Positions 11,961-21,550 of a stretch of 39,463 bases of DNA are shown here, piece by piece. This stretch comes from Gnetum montanum (Eukaryota > Streptophyta > Gnetopsida > Gnetales > Gnetaceae). Position numbers and translations under genes: made by a program. The notes beneath the pieces were generated by a model. It ran no database searches, had not been told where the DNA came from, and saw nothing but the letters and a program-made list of their open reading frames with translations. Location of the stretch: contig MNCI01021515.1 in the NCBI GenBank assembly GCA_015680685.1, positions 265,234 to 304,696 on the forward strand, written 5' to 3'. Position 1 is the first letter of the stretch, and every line of letters starts with the position of its first letter.

Positions 11961-12330
11961 GGATCAAAAACCCACATTGGCTTTGAAAAATCTAGCAACT
12001 ACTATGAAGCTTGTCATAAAACCAAAATCACCTACAACCTCAACACTATTTTGGTGGTAGGAAGATGGTTGGTAGTGTTGGTTTCTCCCATACGTTTCTT
12101 AGGAATAGGATTTAAATGGTATTTGTGTTGGAAAAAGGCTCAATGTTGTCCTTCTTGGCAAGTTTCATAGTAGGGGGTTGGGGTTTTTGGAGCAAAAACC
12201 CACACTGGCTTTGAAAATTCTAGTAAGTACTATGAAAATTTTCCTTAAACTCAAATCACCTGTAACTTTAACATTGGATTTTGGTGGTAGGGAGATGGGT
12301 GTCAGCATTGGTTTTCTTGCAAAAAAATAT
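11961..12330. repeat. Imperfect direct duplication, offset about 228-230 bp
   Basis: GGATCAAAAACCCACATTGG at 11961 recurs as GGAGCAAAAACCCACACTGG at 12189. TTGGTGGTAGGAAGATGG at 12051 recurs near 12281. The two copies of about 140 bp differ by scattered substitutions. Confidence 0.8.
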
Positions 12331-12909
12331 TGATGAAAAAGTTTAAAGAATTTTGTGTAGATACAAGGTCTTAAACTTGCAAAAATACATGTAAAAATTA
12401 TGAAATAGGATTGGACATAGAATTTGGGTAGAGGCCCTCCTTCTAACATCAAAAAATTTTTGTATTTGAAAAATTTGGTTAATGGAGAATCAAAGATCAT
12501 AGGTGCAAGATATTTTTAACCTTGAATCCCAAGGGCCTCCAAGAAAGATGATCCAAGGTGTCCTAGATGGTCTGGTCAATCACCTAGGGACTTAAGAAAT
12601 GTAAACAAGGATAAACAAAATGTAAAATATTGTAGATCTGATCTAGAAACTAAATGCACAAAATAAAACTATAACAATTTTTCACAACAAATGAACTATA
12701 AAGTTTATTACAATTACTATAAATAAATAAAGTTTAGAAATGTGTACAAAATGGTGCCTGGATGCACAAATGATTTTCTTTTGTGGATTCTGAAGCTTAT
12801 TGAAGTTGGTAGTCTAGTATCATAGTTAGTTGCATAATCTAGGTACTCCCCAACTCCCACATTGAAACACCTTGCTGGCTCCTCTCACAGATCTACAATG
12901 TTGGTCACA

Positions 12910-12941
<32 letters not shown>
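12910..12941 (+). repeat. Homopolymer of 32 G (C on the minus strand)
   Basis: An uninterrupted run of 32 G lies between TTGGTCACA and TAAGGTGTG. It could form stacked G-quadruplexes or triplexes and is prone to slippage. Its exact length is likely to be unreliable in any assembly. Confidence 0.97.
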
Positions 12942-12942
<1 letters not shown>

Positions 12943-13819
12943 AAGGTGTGTGAAGGACTTTTGTCACAAGAGGAGGGTAGTATGCTAGGAGTCTTGATGC
13001 CTAGGTAGTCCAATGTTGCTCCAAAAATTATCACACAAGCCCCAAAGTTACAAGTGCTAAAAATGGTTGCAAGTTCCACAATGAAGAATTGTCAAAAATC
13101 TTTGTGTTTTCTTGAAGTTTCAAAAAGCTTAGGAATTTAAAGGTGGTGGAACCCTTTTAACATATCTGAAGTGGGTTTATATAGGCTATATGGCTATTGA
13201 ATTTTGGTTGCAAATTTTTGTCACGATTACTAACAAACTGGTGTCATGTGTAAGTGTGGTAGGTGTTTGATTCTAGCATAGTTTCTATTTGTGGTAAGTT
13301 TTGATACCCTCAAGGCACCAAAACCATGTTGGTTACCAGAAATAGTAAATGGATTTTTCATTCACATTGGCTTTCCAGTAGCAATGTTTGAGTTGTGGAA
13401 GCAATGTTGAAATTTGATGAAAATGAAAACTCCCATCACTCCAACACTGGCCTTAATGTGGCAATGCTAGCTTTATGTTTACTACATTGGCCATAGTTGG
13501 GGGAATGAAAGCAAAAACCCCCAACACAGGTGCTTCCAGTGTAGTAAAGGTCATGCCCCTTACAAAACCCATGAAAATTCCAATTTTGATAGTCCAAAAG
13601 GTATTTTTGACCTTTCTAAGCCTAAATATTGACATGGTGGGACTTTTTTTCACTTGAGAAGTGCAACTATAACAACTTATGAGGCATTTTTTTAGCCTTG
13701 AAGGTTAAAGTATGTGAAATTGTATCTCATGGATTACAATCTTGACATTTTACAATGAAATTCTAGCCTTAGGCTTTATGGGGTGGAAGTTATAATGTTA
13801 AAAAGGTTGTAACATTTAT

Positions 13820-14640
13820 TTTCTTGGTGGGTTTCAACAAAGAATCTATCCACATAGTAATAGTGCCATCCTCACCTAAGGAAGAAATAAAGTCAAACAC
13901 TTTAACATTTTGGGACAACAAGGTACTGATCAACTCACAAAGTCATGAGGTGTCAAGAGCTCCCTTATTTATAATGATAAGAGTTGGCCAATATAAAGTA
14001 GACTAGGTACATGTGAATGATGTGGTAGCTACTAATGTTATATCCTTCATTATTGTAGAATGCTTGGGCTTGACTGAACACATTTAGAGCACCTCCACCT
14101 TAGCACTTAAATCATTTAAAAAGTCATGTGTAGAGGTGACAGGGTTAATTTCATTAGATTTCATAGCTAGGGAGTAGTTTCGCACATCAGTTAATTTCCT
14201 TGTAATGGAAGAGACATCAAGATTCAACCTAATCTTGGGGAGATCCTAGTTAGCCAAACTACAAGTTATCTCTTCCTTGATCCATCAAGAAATTCATCTG
14301 CCTTATGAGGGAGATGAGATTATTATCCATGGGGATAACATGGCTCCCTTGTCTATCAATAATGTTGACGTAGAATAAGGATCCAAGGTGGAGTTTCAAG
14401 AAGAAGCTCATGTAACCCAAAACATAGTTGAGAAACCTAATGAAATTGACCAAGTTAAAACCAACAATGCAAGGGTCATAAAAGAATCATGGGATGAACT
14501 TCCATTTAACAGAGTAAGCAAAGGAAACGAGGAGTATAAAATCATTCAATGAAGGTCGTACGCATTTAATAATCTCTCAAAGATTAGAAAGAACTTGTGC
14601 AATTGAACCCTCTACTTACTTTCTTAATCATGTACCTTAT
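13820..14640 (+). pseudogene. Gypsy protease fragment, second copy, plus strand
   Basis: The open frame at 13824-14006 carries PSSPKEEIKSNTLTF and APLFIMIRVGQYKV, nearly the same as the element C protease on the opposite strand. The active-site loop reads VHVNDVVATNVI (about 14007-14042), so the catalytic Asp-Ser/Thr-Gly is lost. FNLILGR follows near 14222-14243, and then a further readable stretch to about 14460. Gag is not found upstream in this orientation. It is a separate, inverted relative of element C rather than part of it. Confidence 0.7.
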
Positions 14641-15080
14641 GATGTGGCATTTAATTTGTCGCCTTATCTTCAACTTTTACATTTTACATTATGTCTATGG
14701 TCTTTAAGTTGATGTCTAGTTTATAATTTCATGCATATTTTCTTTACGTTTACATGAAATTATAAAACATAAAAAACATAAAATATACAAAAATATATAC
14801 AAAATGTGATAACTAAAAATCAATTTAGAATGTAAACACACTAAAAATAATAACACATAATAGTTTGAAGTTAAAACCAATAGTAGCCATGGTCACACTA
14901 TGTGACAAATAAAAAAAAGTAGATACATAATGTTCAATAGCCATAGTTGCACTATGCAAAAAATGACATGATCCAATAAAAGAATAATAAATAGTCTCAT
15001 GAGCTAAAGTAGCTAAATAACATCAATAGCCAATGATAATAAAATGAAAAAAATCAACCAATGGACAAAGCTAGGTCATG
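14641..15080. other. AT-rich spacer without recognisable genes
   Basis: A-rich sequence with no open frame of interest and no repeat I could pair with another part of the window. It separates the plus-strand protease fragment from the minus-strand multi-exon gene. Confidence 0.5.
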
Positions 15081-15081
15081 G

Positions 15082-18000
15082 GAGGAGGAGGAGCATCATC
15101 ACTAACACCATGGCTGTCAACATCACAAACATCACTAGAAGCCTACAGAAAATAAAAAAATTTAGACAATTAGTAACCATGATAACCTATAAACATAACC
15201 AATGAAGAATAAATAAAAACTATAACTTCAGGCTAAAAACGAAAACAATTCTTTTTCAAACCTCAAGAAAATTAGGGGCAATGTTTTCAGGGGAAAATTT
15301 TTGAAGACTTGCTTTGAGCCTAGGAAGAATCTGTTCTTCACTCAAGTTGGCCTAATCAACGTCCCCTAAATCCACACTTGCTAAGATCTTTCCCTTCTCT
15401 ACATACGTCCACTTAGGTGGATCACAAGAAAAGTTAGCAATAGTGATCATAGTAGATGTGGTAGCAATCTGATGGGTAGGGTCATCAACAACTACCACTG
15501 ATTTTCTCAAACAAGCGGAAGGCATTCTCTATTCCTATACCCTACACAAATAACTTGTACTTACATTGTTTCATGGATATTTCATGCCATGATTTTTTTT
15601 AGTTCTCTCTTTCCATCTTGTAGATCCATTTGTGAGCCTTTTTCCTCCTACCCCACTCTAAGATCAAGGTGTAGTCATCACACTACTCTTTGGTCTTACA
15701 AATCATATTCTTCATCTACATATCCTTCTCTGTAATGCTTCTAGCTAGGGCCACCTTCCCTTGGATAGCACTCCAATAACGAGACCGCTCAATCTCCTTA
15801 GTACGTAAGGAATCATTATTGGTTGCCTAGGCCTCTATGAATTCTTTGCGATCCTCAAGGCTCCTAGCTTTATTAGTTAACTACTTGATTTGTTTCTTTG
15901 CTACAATGAGATGTTTTCACTGGAGCTTGTTGGAACATTGGGATTTCTAAAACATTGAGGCACATGATCCTACATGTTTGGTAGCCCCTTCATACAACCT
16001 TCATGGAATGCTCTCTACATCTAAAGGCATCTCAGGGAGCTCATCAAGCTCAAAGTCTTGTGAAGGGTCCCATCTTATCTTGAAAATTGTCATTAATAAA
16101 AACCTTAAAATAATAAGAAATAATAAAGATAAAACATAAAAAACTACAACCATGTGACCATAAGACATGAAAATGAACATTGAAATTATAAAAAAAACAT
16201 GTAAAACAAATACATTTGAACTGTTCTTACCATAATTAGGGTCTATCTATTGCAACTTGTCCACCATATCATTCATCATGCCTCTCATGAACTCCACCTT
16301 GTATGAGACCTCCACCCAAGATTTAGCATGGAATGTAGATGACTCTGGTGGAAAATCATGCTCTACAATGAGCATAAAAGTCAACACCTATCTATAGTGA
16401 AAGAGCAACGAATAACTAAAACAAAAGTAAAGATACAAATTCTAAAGCTCTCCAAGAAGATCAAGAAGCATGTCTAATAGGGCATTGTCTTCCAGAGGTG
16501 TATCATCTAGGGAGAAGTCGAAAATATGTAATGCCCCTTCAAATCTCCTTTTTTCTTCCTCCTCGCAGCTACGCTCTTCCTTCACAATAGCATGAGGAGA
16601 TAGGTCCTAGGTCCTACATCCTCCCTACAACAAATCAAGGCCAACTGTATAAAATAAGCTGAAAATAGCTTTAATAAAAAAACAAGAAATTAAGAAAAAA
16701 GTACATACCTCTAATGCCTTGATTCATCCTCTTTAATTTGATTGTCATTTTCCTAGGTGCTTCTTGAGCTGGGACTAGATCATTATTGTTAACTCATGGC
16801 CTTTTCATCTTTTCTTTGGTGGCACCTTCTAGTTCTACATATGCTCACTTGGCCTTCTTCGCATTGCCATGGATAACACATGACTCTCTCCCCATGCTAT
16901 TAGGGGAAGCATAATGCACACCACTAACATTCTTAGTGGTTATAGACAAATATTCACACACTTCCTCCACTGGTGGGCCTTGGGTACATATCATTGGGAT
17001 AATATGGTTTGCCCAAGGCTTAAAAAGTTGAGATTCATCATGAAGCACCCACTTTCCATCTCTCCTGATAACCAGAAACTTCACGAACCTTCTAAGGTAC
17101 GCATAAAAAAAAGTGAAATGTAGATGATGTTGGGAGTTAAGATTACCATGGAGTTTGTGGACTTCCTCTCTTAAGCCATTGACAAGAAGTATGGCCTAGT
17201 CAAACTTAGTTCCATTAGTTAAGATCTTCTTCATGGTCTAGGCTTGTTGAACTCCCATGGCTTTCTTTAGTAATAGAAGCGTGTGAAAGATCCTAGATCA
17301 GAAAAGAGGATAAGTTCAGTTTACCTCGTCAATAGTACACTTACTAAAAGATAATTTAGCACTAGGAGGTGAATTAAGCCAAGCTTCTAACTCCTCTTTA
17401 TAACTCGCATCTTTCCCTGCTCTAGTTGCTACCTTGACATCATTAGTAGGTATGCCTAAAAGATCACTAAACATGGATTCCTTAATGTCTACAATAATGG
17501 GAAAACCATGGATACTAGAGGCAAATTTGATGACATCCTCATCAAAAGAGTTAAGCATGTTCAGTATTTCAACTTGTTGCATAGATGGGCTAGGTAGCAT
17601 AAGGAGGTTAAACAAACCTACATCTATTAACCTTTGTTGGATAATCCTAGGAGCCTTGTTCACCAACCATTCTTGTGCATCATTTACCTTCCCCTACTTG
17701 AGGAGAATCTTCTCCTCAGTGTGGAATGAAGTAATCACAAAGTAGACTCATGTACAAAATTTGCAGTGCAAAACAATGCAAGGTGATTAATAAGATATCC
17801 ATAAGAACATTAAGCACTAAAAACTAAAACTATAAAATGATGGCCATATTAAAACAATTTTTACTTTACTATGTTTTGATGAACATTGGTCAAGGTTGGA
17901 AGCCTTTGCGTGAATGCTTAAATGTTGGAGTGCCCAAAACTCATTTGCACAGCTATTAGCCATACATGTTTGGTACACCCAAGAATACCACAACTTGTAG

Positions 18001-18165
18001 TTCTTGAAATTTGCACCAAGTTGATTGAACATGTTAATCCTTACGCTTTCACCTTATCTAAACTCTTCCAAAGCAATGTGGGCAACAAATAAAGTTTGAT
18101 CATTAGCCAAAAGTCCCCCAATATGTACCTTATATCTAAACAAGACAAACAAACAAAACCCAAAG
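15082..18165 (-). pseudogene. Decayed multi-exon gene: gag-like block and coiled-coil exons
   Basis: Coding-like blocks on the minus strand are separated by A/T-rich stretches with plausible splice sites. Examples are the donors GTAAAC at about 17322, GTATGT at about 16708 and GTAAGA at about 16232, and the acceptor TTTTATTTTCTGTAG just before the last exon at about 15143. Exon-like blocks include about 18165-17870 (LWYSWVYQTCMANSC), 17700-17335 (VIKFASSIHGFPIIVDI then FSDLLGIP, resembling the gag-like plant transposon-protein domain), 17110-16715 (KFLVIRRDGKWVLHDESQ), 15950-15590 (charged coiled coil) and 15540-15262. The last exon ends in an Asp/Pro-rich tail. TAG stops occur in several blocks. 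The product is unrecognised. It may continue the FCP1-like exon just upstream, or be an element ORF with introns. Confidence 0.5.
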
Positions 18166-18239
18166 ACCTCAAAATAAACACCAAAGCAAGACAACCATAA
18201 ATAAAGAAATAAAACAACACAAAATCAAGCTTACCCTTC

Positions 18240-18680
18240 TAGGGGGATTTTGGAATAGGGAGTTTACCCTATTCCCAATTATTAGGGTGTTATCAAGATG
18301 ATCCATTGTGAATTCAGGCATCCTCCAAATCTGTGATAATTGTCAAGGTACCATAGAACATGTGCTTCCATCTTGCTCCATCTCCATAACATCTTTGAGA
18401 TCATCCTTCATGAACTTGAGGATGCACTGAGAAGACCCTACCAAAGTTCCAATAATGACCCTTGCAACATTTGTGGCCAAGTGTGACCATATGATTACAC
18501 TGAACTATTGTGATAGATAGAGCAAGAACTCCTTAGCACCCAAGTAGAACCACATGAGTTTGCTCATTGAATTGCATGTGGAAAAACAAGTTGTTTTAAC
18601 AAGGCTGCCCGATGAAACATAAGATGCTCACTAGTTCAAAAACCATAAATATGGGTTTGAGATAGGCCATGCACACAACA
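18240..18680 (-). pseudogene. FCP1-like (HAD-type) phosphatase domain, decayed exon
   Basis: FCP1-like domains remove phosphate from Ser residues, classically on the RNA polymerase II tail. Three conserved parts appear in order on the minus strand. First is a strand-loop motif, PIFMVFELVSILCF (about 18625-18665), at the place of the catalytic hhhDxDGTh motif; the first Asp is Glu and the second is gone. Second is FYLGAKEFLLYL..FSVIIWS (about 18490-18560), matching the RPG..EFL....F.V.IWSS region. Third is NTLIIGNRVNSLFQNPP (about 18250-18300), matching the T-L-hhDD...hhNPP end with both Asp lost. A frameshift separates parts one and two, and a TAG stop lies inside part two. The exon ends at a GTAAGC donor near 18240. 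The domain call is from motif order alone. An active enzyme is excluded by the lost residues. Confidence 0.5.
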
Positions 18681-19130
18681 TTAAAGCATATGAAAATCAC
18701 AAAAATATAATAAGAAAATTTAACGTTGCCATTAAAAGTAACAAATATATATATCTACATGTCTGAGGTGGTCTTACTTTACAGGAGTGAAGCAAAAACA
18801 AAAATTTCAAAGCTTAATGTGTATAGGTGCATCTGCTATCTTGTGCTAATGGCTTCATAATAACCATAAAGAGCATTGCATGCCACTTAAAACGTGGATA
18901 GGAGTTGCGAGAGGTTTACGTTTTTTCGGTCAATCGAAGATTGATAGCCGTGAACAAACAGTTTGCTTCTAATGTTAAGTAACAAGTCTACATTAAGAGG
19001 TTTTGTTAACCAGAAATCCATTCCTGTATTAAGGCATTTAATTTCCACCTCAGACGATGCATGAAGCCGTGAATCATGACCTGGTTTGTAGAGTACTAAG
19101 CCAGGGAGTCCTAATTTTTACCTTGGCTTT
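18681..19130. other. Spacer, no gene recognised
   Basis: The sequence becomes less AT-rich from about 18880. I recognise no reading frame, repeat or splice structure that I can defend before the exon-like piece that follows. Confidence 0.4.
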
Positions 19131-19268
19131 TTCAAAACTCTTTGCTGGAGTATTGGCATTAGCTAAACAAACAACCTTGCAGCTAGGAACAGGACTACTT
19201 GCAAGGAAACTGCTCAGAATTACCGATATTTCTTCCAAATTGTCAATAATCATACATACCTCCATCAA
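19131..19268 (-). pseudogene. Exon-like fragment of an unidentified plant gene
   Basis: On the minus strand a frame of about 45 residues reads MIIDNLEEISVILSS, then a PVPSCKVVCLANANTP stretch, and ends at AAAGCCAAG|GTAAAA, a possible donor. Base composition and codon use look more gene-like than the surrounding repeats. I do not recognise the family. The plus strand is also open (19057-19296), with a hydrophobic reading, so the strand is not certain. It lies in the same gene-piece patch as the HSP70 and exportin fragments. Confidence 0.3.
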
Positions 19269-19587
19269 GAGGGTCAGGAAGTATGTTGGTTCATAGATAT
19301 CGGATGGGTATGTATTTTGGGTTGGCTGGATTTTGTCAAATTTTTACGTTGCTCTTGTTTCTCTCCCTCTCTGTGTTTTTGGGAGGCAATTCTTAAAAAC
19401 TTAAGGTTCTGGACTTTGCCCTGAACAAACCCAATAATTTTTATTTTCACCATTCACAACACGCGGCTTCTCTTTGTTGCAGAAAAAGATGCGCGCATGT
19501 TGTTATGTGCTGCAGAACTAGTACTAACATGAACGATCAACAAATTTTGTTTCTATTATCACGTTACGTTGTCTCTGCTTCTGTAGC

Positions 19588-19728
19588 ATCGCCAAGTTTT
19601 GTTTTTATTACCTTCTTTCCTATGCCCAGATTTTATCGCCAAGTTTTGTTTTTATTACCTTCTTTCCTATGCCCAGATTTTATCGCCAAGTTTTGTTTTT
19701 ATTACCTTCTTTCCTATGCCCAGATTTT
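19588..19728 (+). repeat. Perfect tandem repeat, 3 x 47 bp
   Basis: Three identical 47-bp units start at 19588, 19635 and 19682, each beginning ATCGCCAAGTTTTG and ending CCCAGATTTT. The unit length is not a multiple of three, so successive units are read in different frames and coding is unlikely. Complete identity points to recent duplication or ongoing homogenisation. Confidence 0.97.
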
Positions 19729-19790
19729 GGCTCAACCTAGGATTGGGTTGTTCTCGGAAAGTAACCCCAGTTTCTCCCTCCTCCCAGAGA

Positions 19791-19879
19791 ATGCAGCGTC
19801 GTAATGAATATGAACAGGATAAGGCTAAACTTTTTGCTGAGGCTGCATTTGCTGCTGCCCCAAATCTTCGGATTCATAG
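19791..19879 (+). pseudogene. Possible first exon of an unidentified gene
   Basis: ATG at 19791 opens a frame reading MQRRNEYEQDKAKLFAE, then an Ala-rich stretch (AAFAAAPNLRIH), and meets a consensus-like donor CATAG|GTGCGT at 19879/19880. The sequence upstream (about 19430-19790) is CT-rich like a 5' untranslated region. No downstream exon is recognised before the minus-strand HSP70 fragment begins, so the gene is at best a captured 5' piece. The open frame continues past the donor to 19913, so the splice site is not required. Product unknown. Confidence 0.3.
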
Positions 19880-20114
19880 GTGCGTTGAATATCGGTCTAA
19901 ATTTCGGATATGAACATGGAGAAGTAGTTTTTGCCTTGTGCTTTCTTTCGTCCGCTGTTTTGAGATTTGGACAGGGATCTTTGTTAGAGACTTGCGGATC
20001 CTCAAAATGATTCATGAAAATCTTACCGACAAATGATGCAGCTGTTTGCATCGGGTTGATTCTCACCTTTGGTGCCTGATGACAATTGACATATTGATGT
20101 ATCCCCGAAGTGGA

Positions 20115-21010
20115 GGGGAGTCAAACATCTCCTAGGGTATTAATACCAAGACATAGAGGGACCCCGTCTCTTACAGCAACATGGGAACCGTGAGAATCCC
20201 TGCTTAGAATGGCAGCCCCACACGCACCAGTATTATCAAGATTAATCTGTTTATGAATTTTTTTTTGGAATAGTTCCTTAAGTAGCTGTTCAGCTTTTGG
20301 TATTCTGGATGAACCTCCTACCAATACTACACGACTCACAGCCATGTTTGGGTTTGCCAAACAGTTTGTTACAAAAGAAATGGTTTTCTGGAACAAATCC
20401 TTATTCAACGGCTCAAATTTGGGCTCTGGTCAGAGGGAGAGAGATATCCTCCCCTTAAAAGATACGGGGCACGTCCACTATGGCTTCCATGCTCCAAGAA
20501 ATTTCCCCCTTAGCTCTTTGACATGCATTTCGCAGCCTGCGCAGAGATTTGGAAATTGGTGGAAATATCTTTGTCATGTTTTCTTTAAAATTCCAGTGCC
20601 AAATGCTGTACTAATCCATTATCGAAATCTTGGCCTCCTAGATGAGTGTCCCCACCCACAATCTTAACCTGTATTTCTTTGGATTTAACATAGCAACGTC
20701 AAAAGTACGAACGCCAATATCATACACCAAAATGTGTACATTCCCCTTGGATATTCTATTAATTCCATAAGCAATGGCTACAGTTGTGGATTCATTCAAC
20801 AATTTCATAATCTCCAACTTTGCAAGTAATCCTGCATCTTTGGTCCCCTGTCTCTGTGAGGGTTGAAATGGGCCGGAAACTGTGACCACGGCTTCGGTTA
20901 CCTTCTCCCCCGAGAAAATTCTCGGTCATTATCTTCATTTGACTCAAAACTATGGAAGAGATTTCCTCCGCAATGAAAGTTGAGGTTTGTTTTTTTAAAG
21001 GGGAACCGTG
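20115..21010 (-). pseudogene. HSP70 nucleotide-binding-domain fragment, decayed
   Basis: HSP70 chaperones bind and hydrolyse ATP through this domain. The fragment reads on the minus strand in three frames. About 21000-20890 carries FIAEEISSIVLSQMK. About 20889-20640 carries SQRQGTKDAGL, then NESTTVAIAYGI, then [15 protein letters not shown], where the phosphate-binding GGGTFDV is damaged. About 20640-20410 carries SKSLRRLRNACQRAKGE and SWSMEAIVDVP. About 20408-20121 carries VVLVGGSSRIPKAEQLL, then CGAAIL, then PLCLGINTLG. Order and spacing match HSP70 without introns. The N-terminal start and the whole substrate-binding domain are absent. Frameshifts and altered nucleotide-binding residues make it non-functional. 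Upstream it abuts an exportin-7 fragment on the same strand. Confidence 0.9.
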
Positions 21011-21049
21011 GGTAGTATGAATATTGCTCGGAAAAGGTGGCCGGGGAGC

Positions 21050-21550
21050 GAGTGAGGCAGAAACAAAGGACACGATCTCCATAGTCCATACAATTCCAAT
21101 ACACAAAAATTTACATAATTTCAGGCCAATGCCTTGGTGAGAATCATTAGGGAATTCCCTCGTATCTAAATGAATACAGATCCCCTGGTTTAGCAATAAC
21201 TAATTTTCTTGTACCATATGCCACGATCAATTTGCTGACGCCACGGAAAGGAAGGATTCCATTTGGAGAAGAGGAGTCAAATGTTGGATGCTAAAGTTTG
21301 TTCAATATAATTTCTGGCACGAATTTCAAAGCCAAGCCTAAATCAAAAATCCCAAAGCCAAGTCGAGATTCAGACGTGATTCGAATAAAGCCAATCAAAG
21401 AGCAAACCAAATGTGCTCCAGCCATTTGTTGCTATCCTAAAACCCCTAAGATCTCTCAATAAACCAATCAGCGTGTACTTTACTGCATCAGCGCTAAAGT
21501 CTCTATCAGACTATCTGGGGCTGACTCCAAATTTATGATAACCTAACCTA
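21050..21550 (-). pseudogene. Exportin-7 (RanBP16-like) fragment, decayed
   Basis: Exportin-7 is a Ran-dependent nuclear transport receptor of the importin-beta superfamily. On the minus strand the fragment reads DAVKYTLIGLLRDLRG, then TFGLLFDWLY (about 21500-21380); IILNKL, then FDSSSPNGILPFR, then VSKLIVAYGTRKL (about 21330-21210); a DLYSFRYEGI motif (about 21180); and NYVNFCVLELYG (about 21125-21090). These follow the order of a conserved stretch of plant exportin-7 as I remember it. A short deletion and frameshifts separate the first two parts. The match stops near 21050-21090 and HSP70 sequence begins on the same strand soon after. This is only a small part of a roughly 1000-residue protein. 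Confidence 0.75.

Larger units (their letters stand above)
11491..13600 (-). repeat. Probable 5' LTR and leader region of element C
   Basis: This non-coding block lies upstream of the element C gag on the minus strand. A good TATA box (TATATAAACCC on the minus strand, TATA core at 13176-13183) stands about 1.7 kb upstream of the gag start. An imperfect duplication and a long G run lie between them. I could not find both ends of an LTR, so the LTR call is inference from position and promoter layout. The short open frames here on both strands are not convincing genes. Confidence 0.4.

Noticed and set aside
12885-13079. Minus-strand ORF with a poly-proline run
   Set aside because: The proline run is just the translation of the 32-base C/G homopolymer; nothing else supports a gene.
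13525-13560. Zinc-knuckle-like CFQCSKGH on the plus strand
   Set aside because: The C-x2-C-x3-H spacing is off, the last Cys is absent and no gag surrounds it, so it is probably chance.
19588-19728. CRISPR-like array
   Set aside because: The units are directly adjacent with no spacers, and the context is eukaryotic.
19505-19913. Plus-strand ORFs across the 47-bp repeat
   Set aside because: The repeat unit is not a multiple of three, so the repeated peptide changes frame in each unit; only the short exon-like part after 19791 looks possible.
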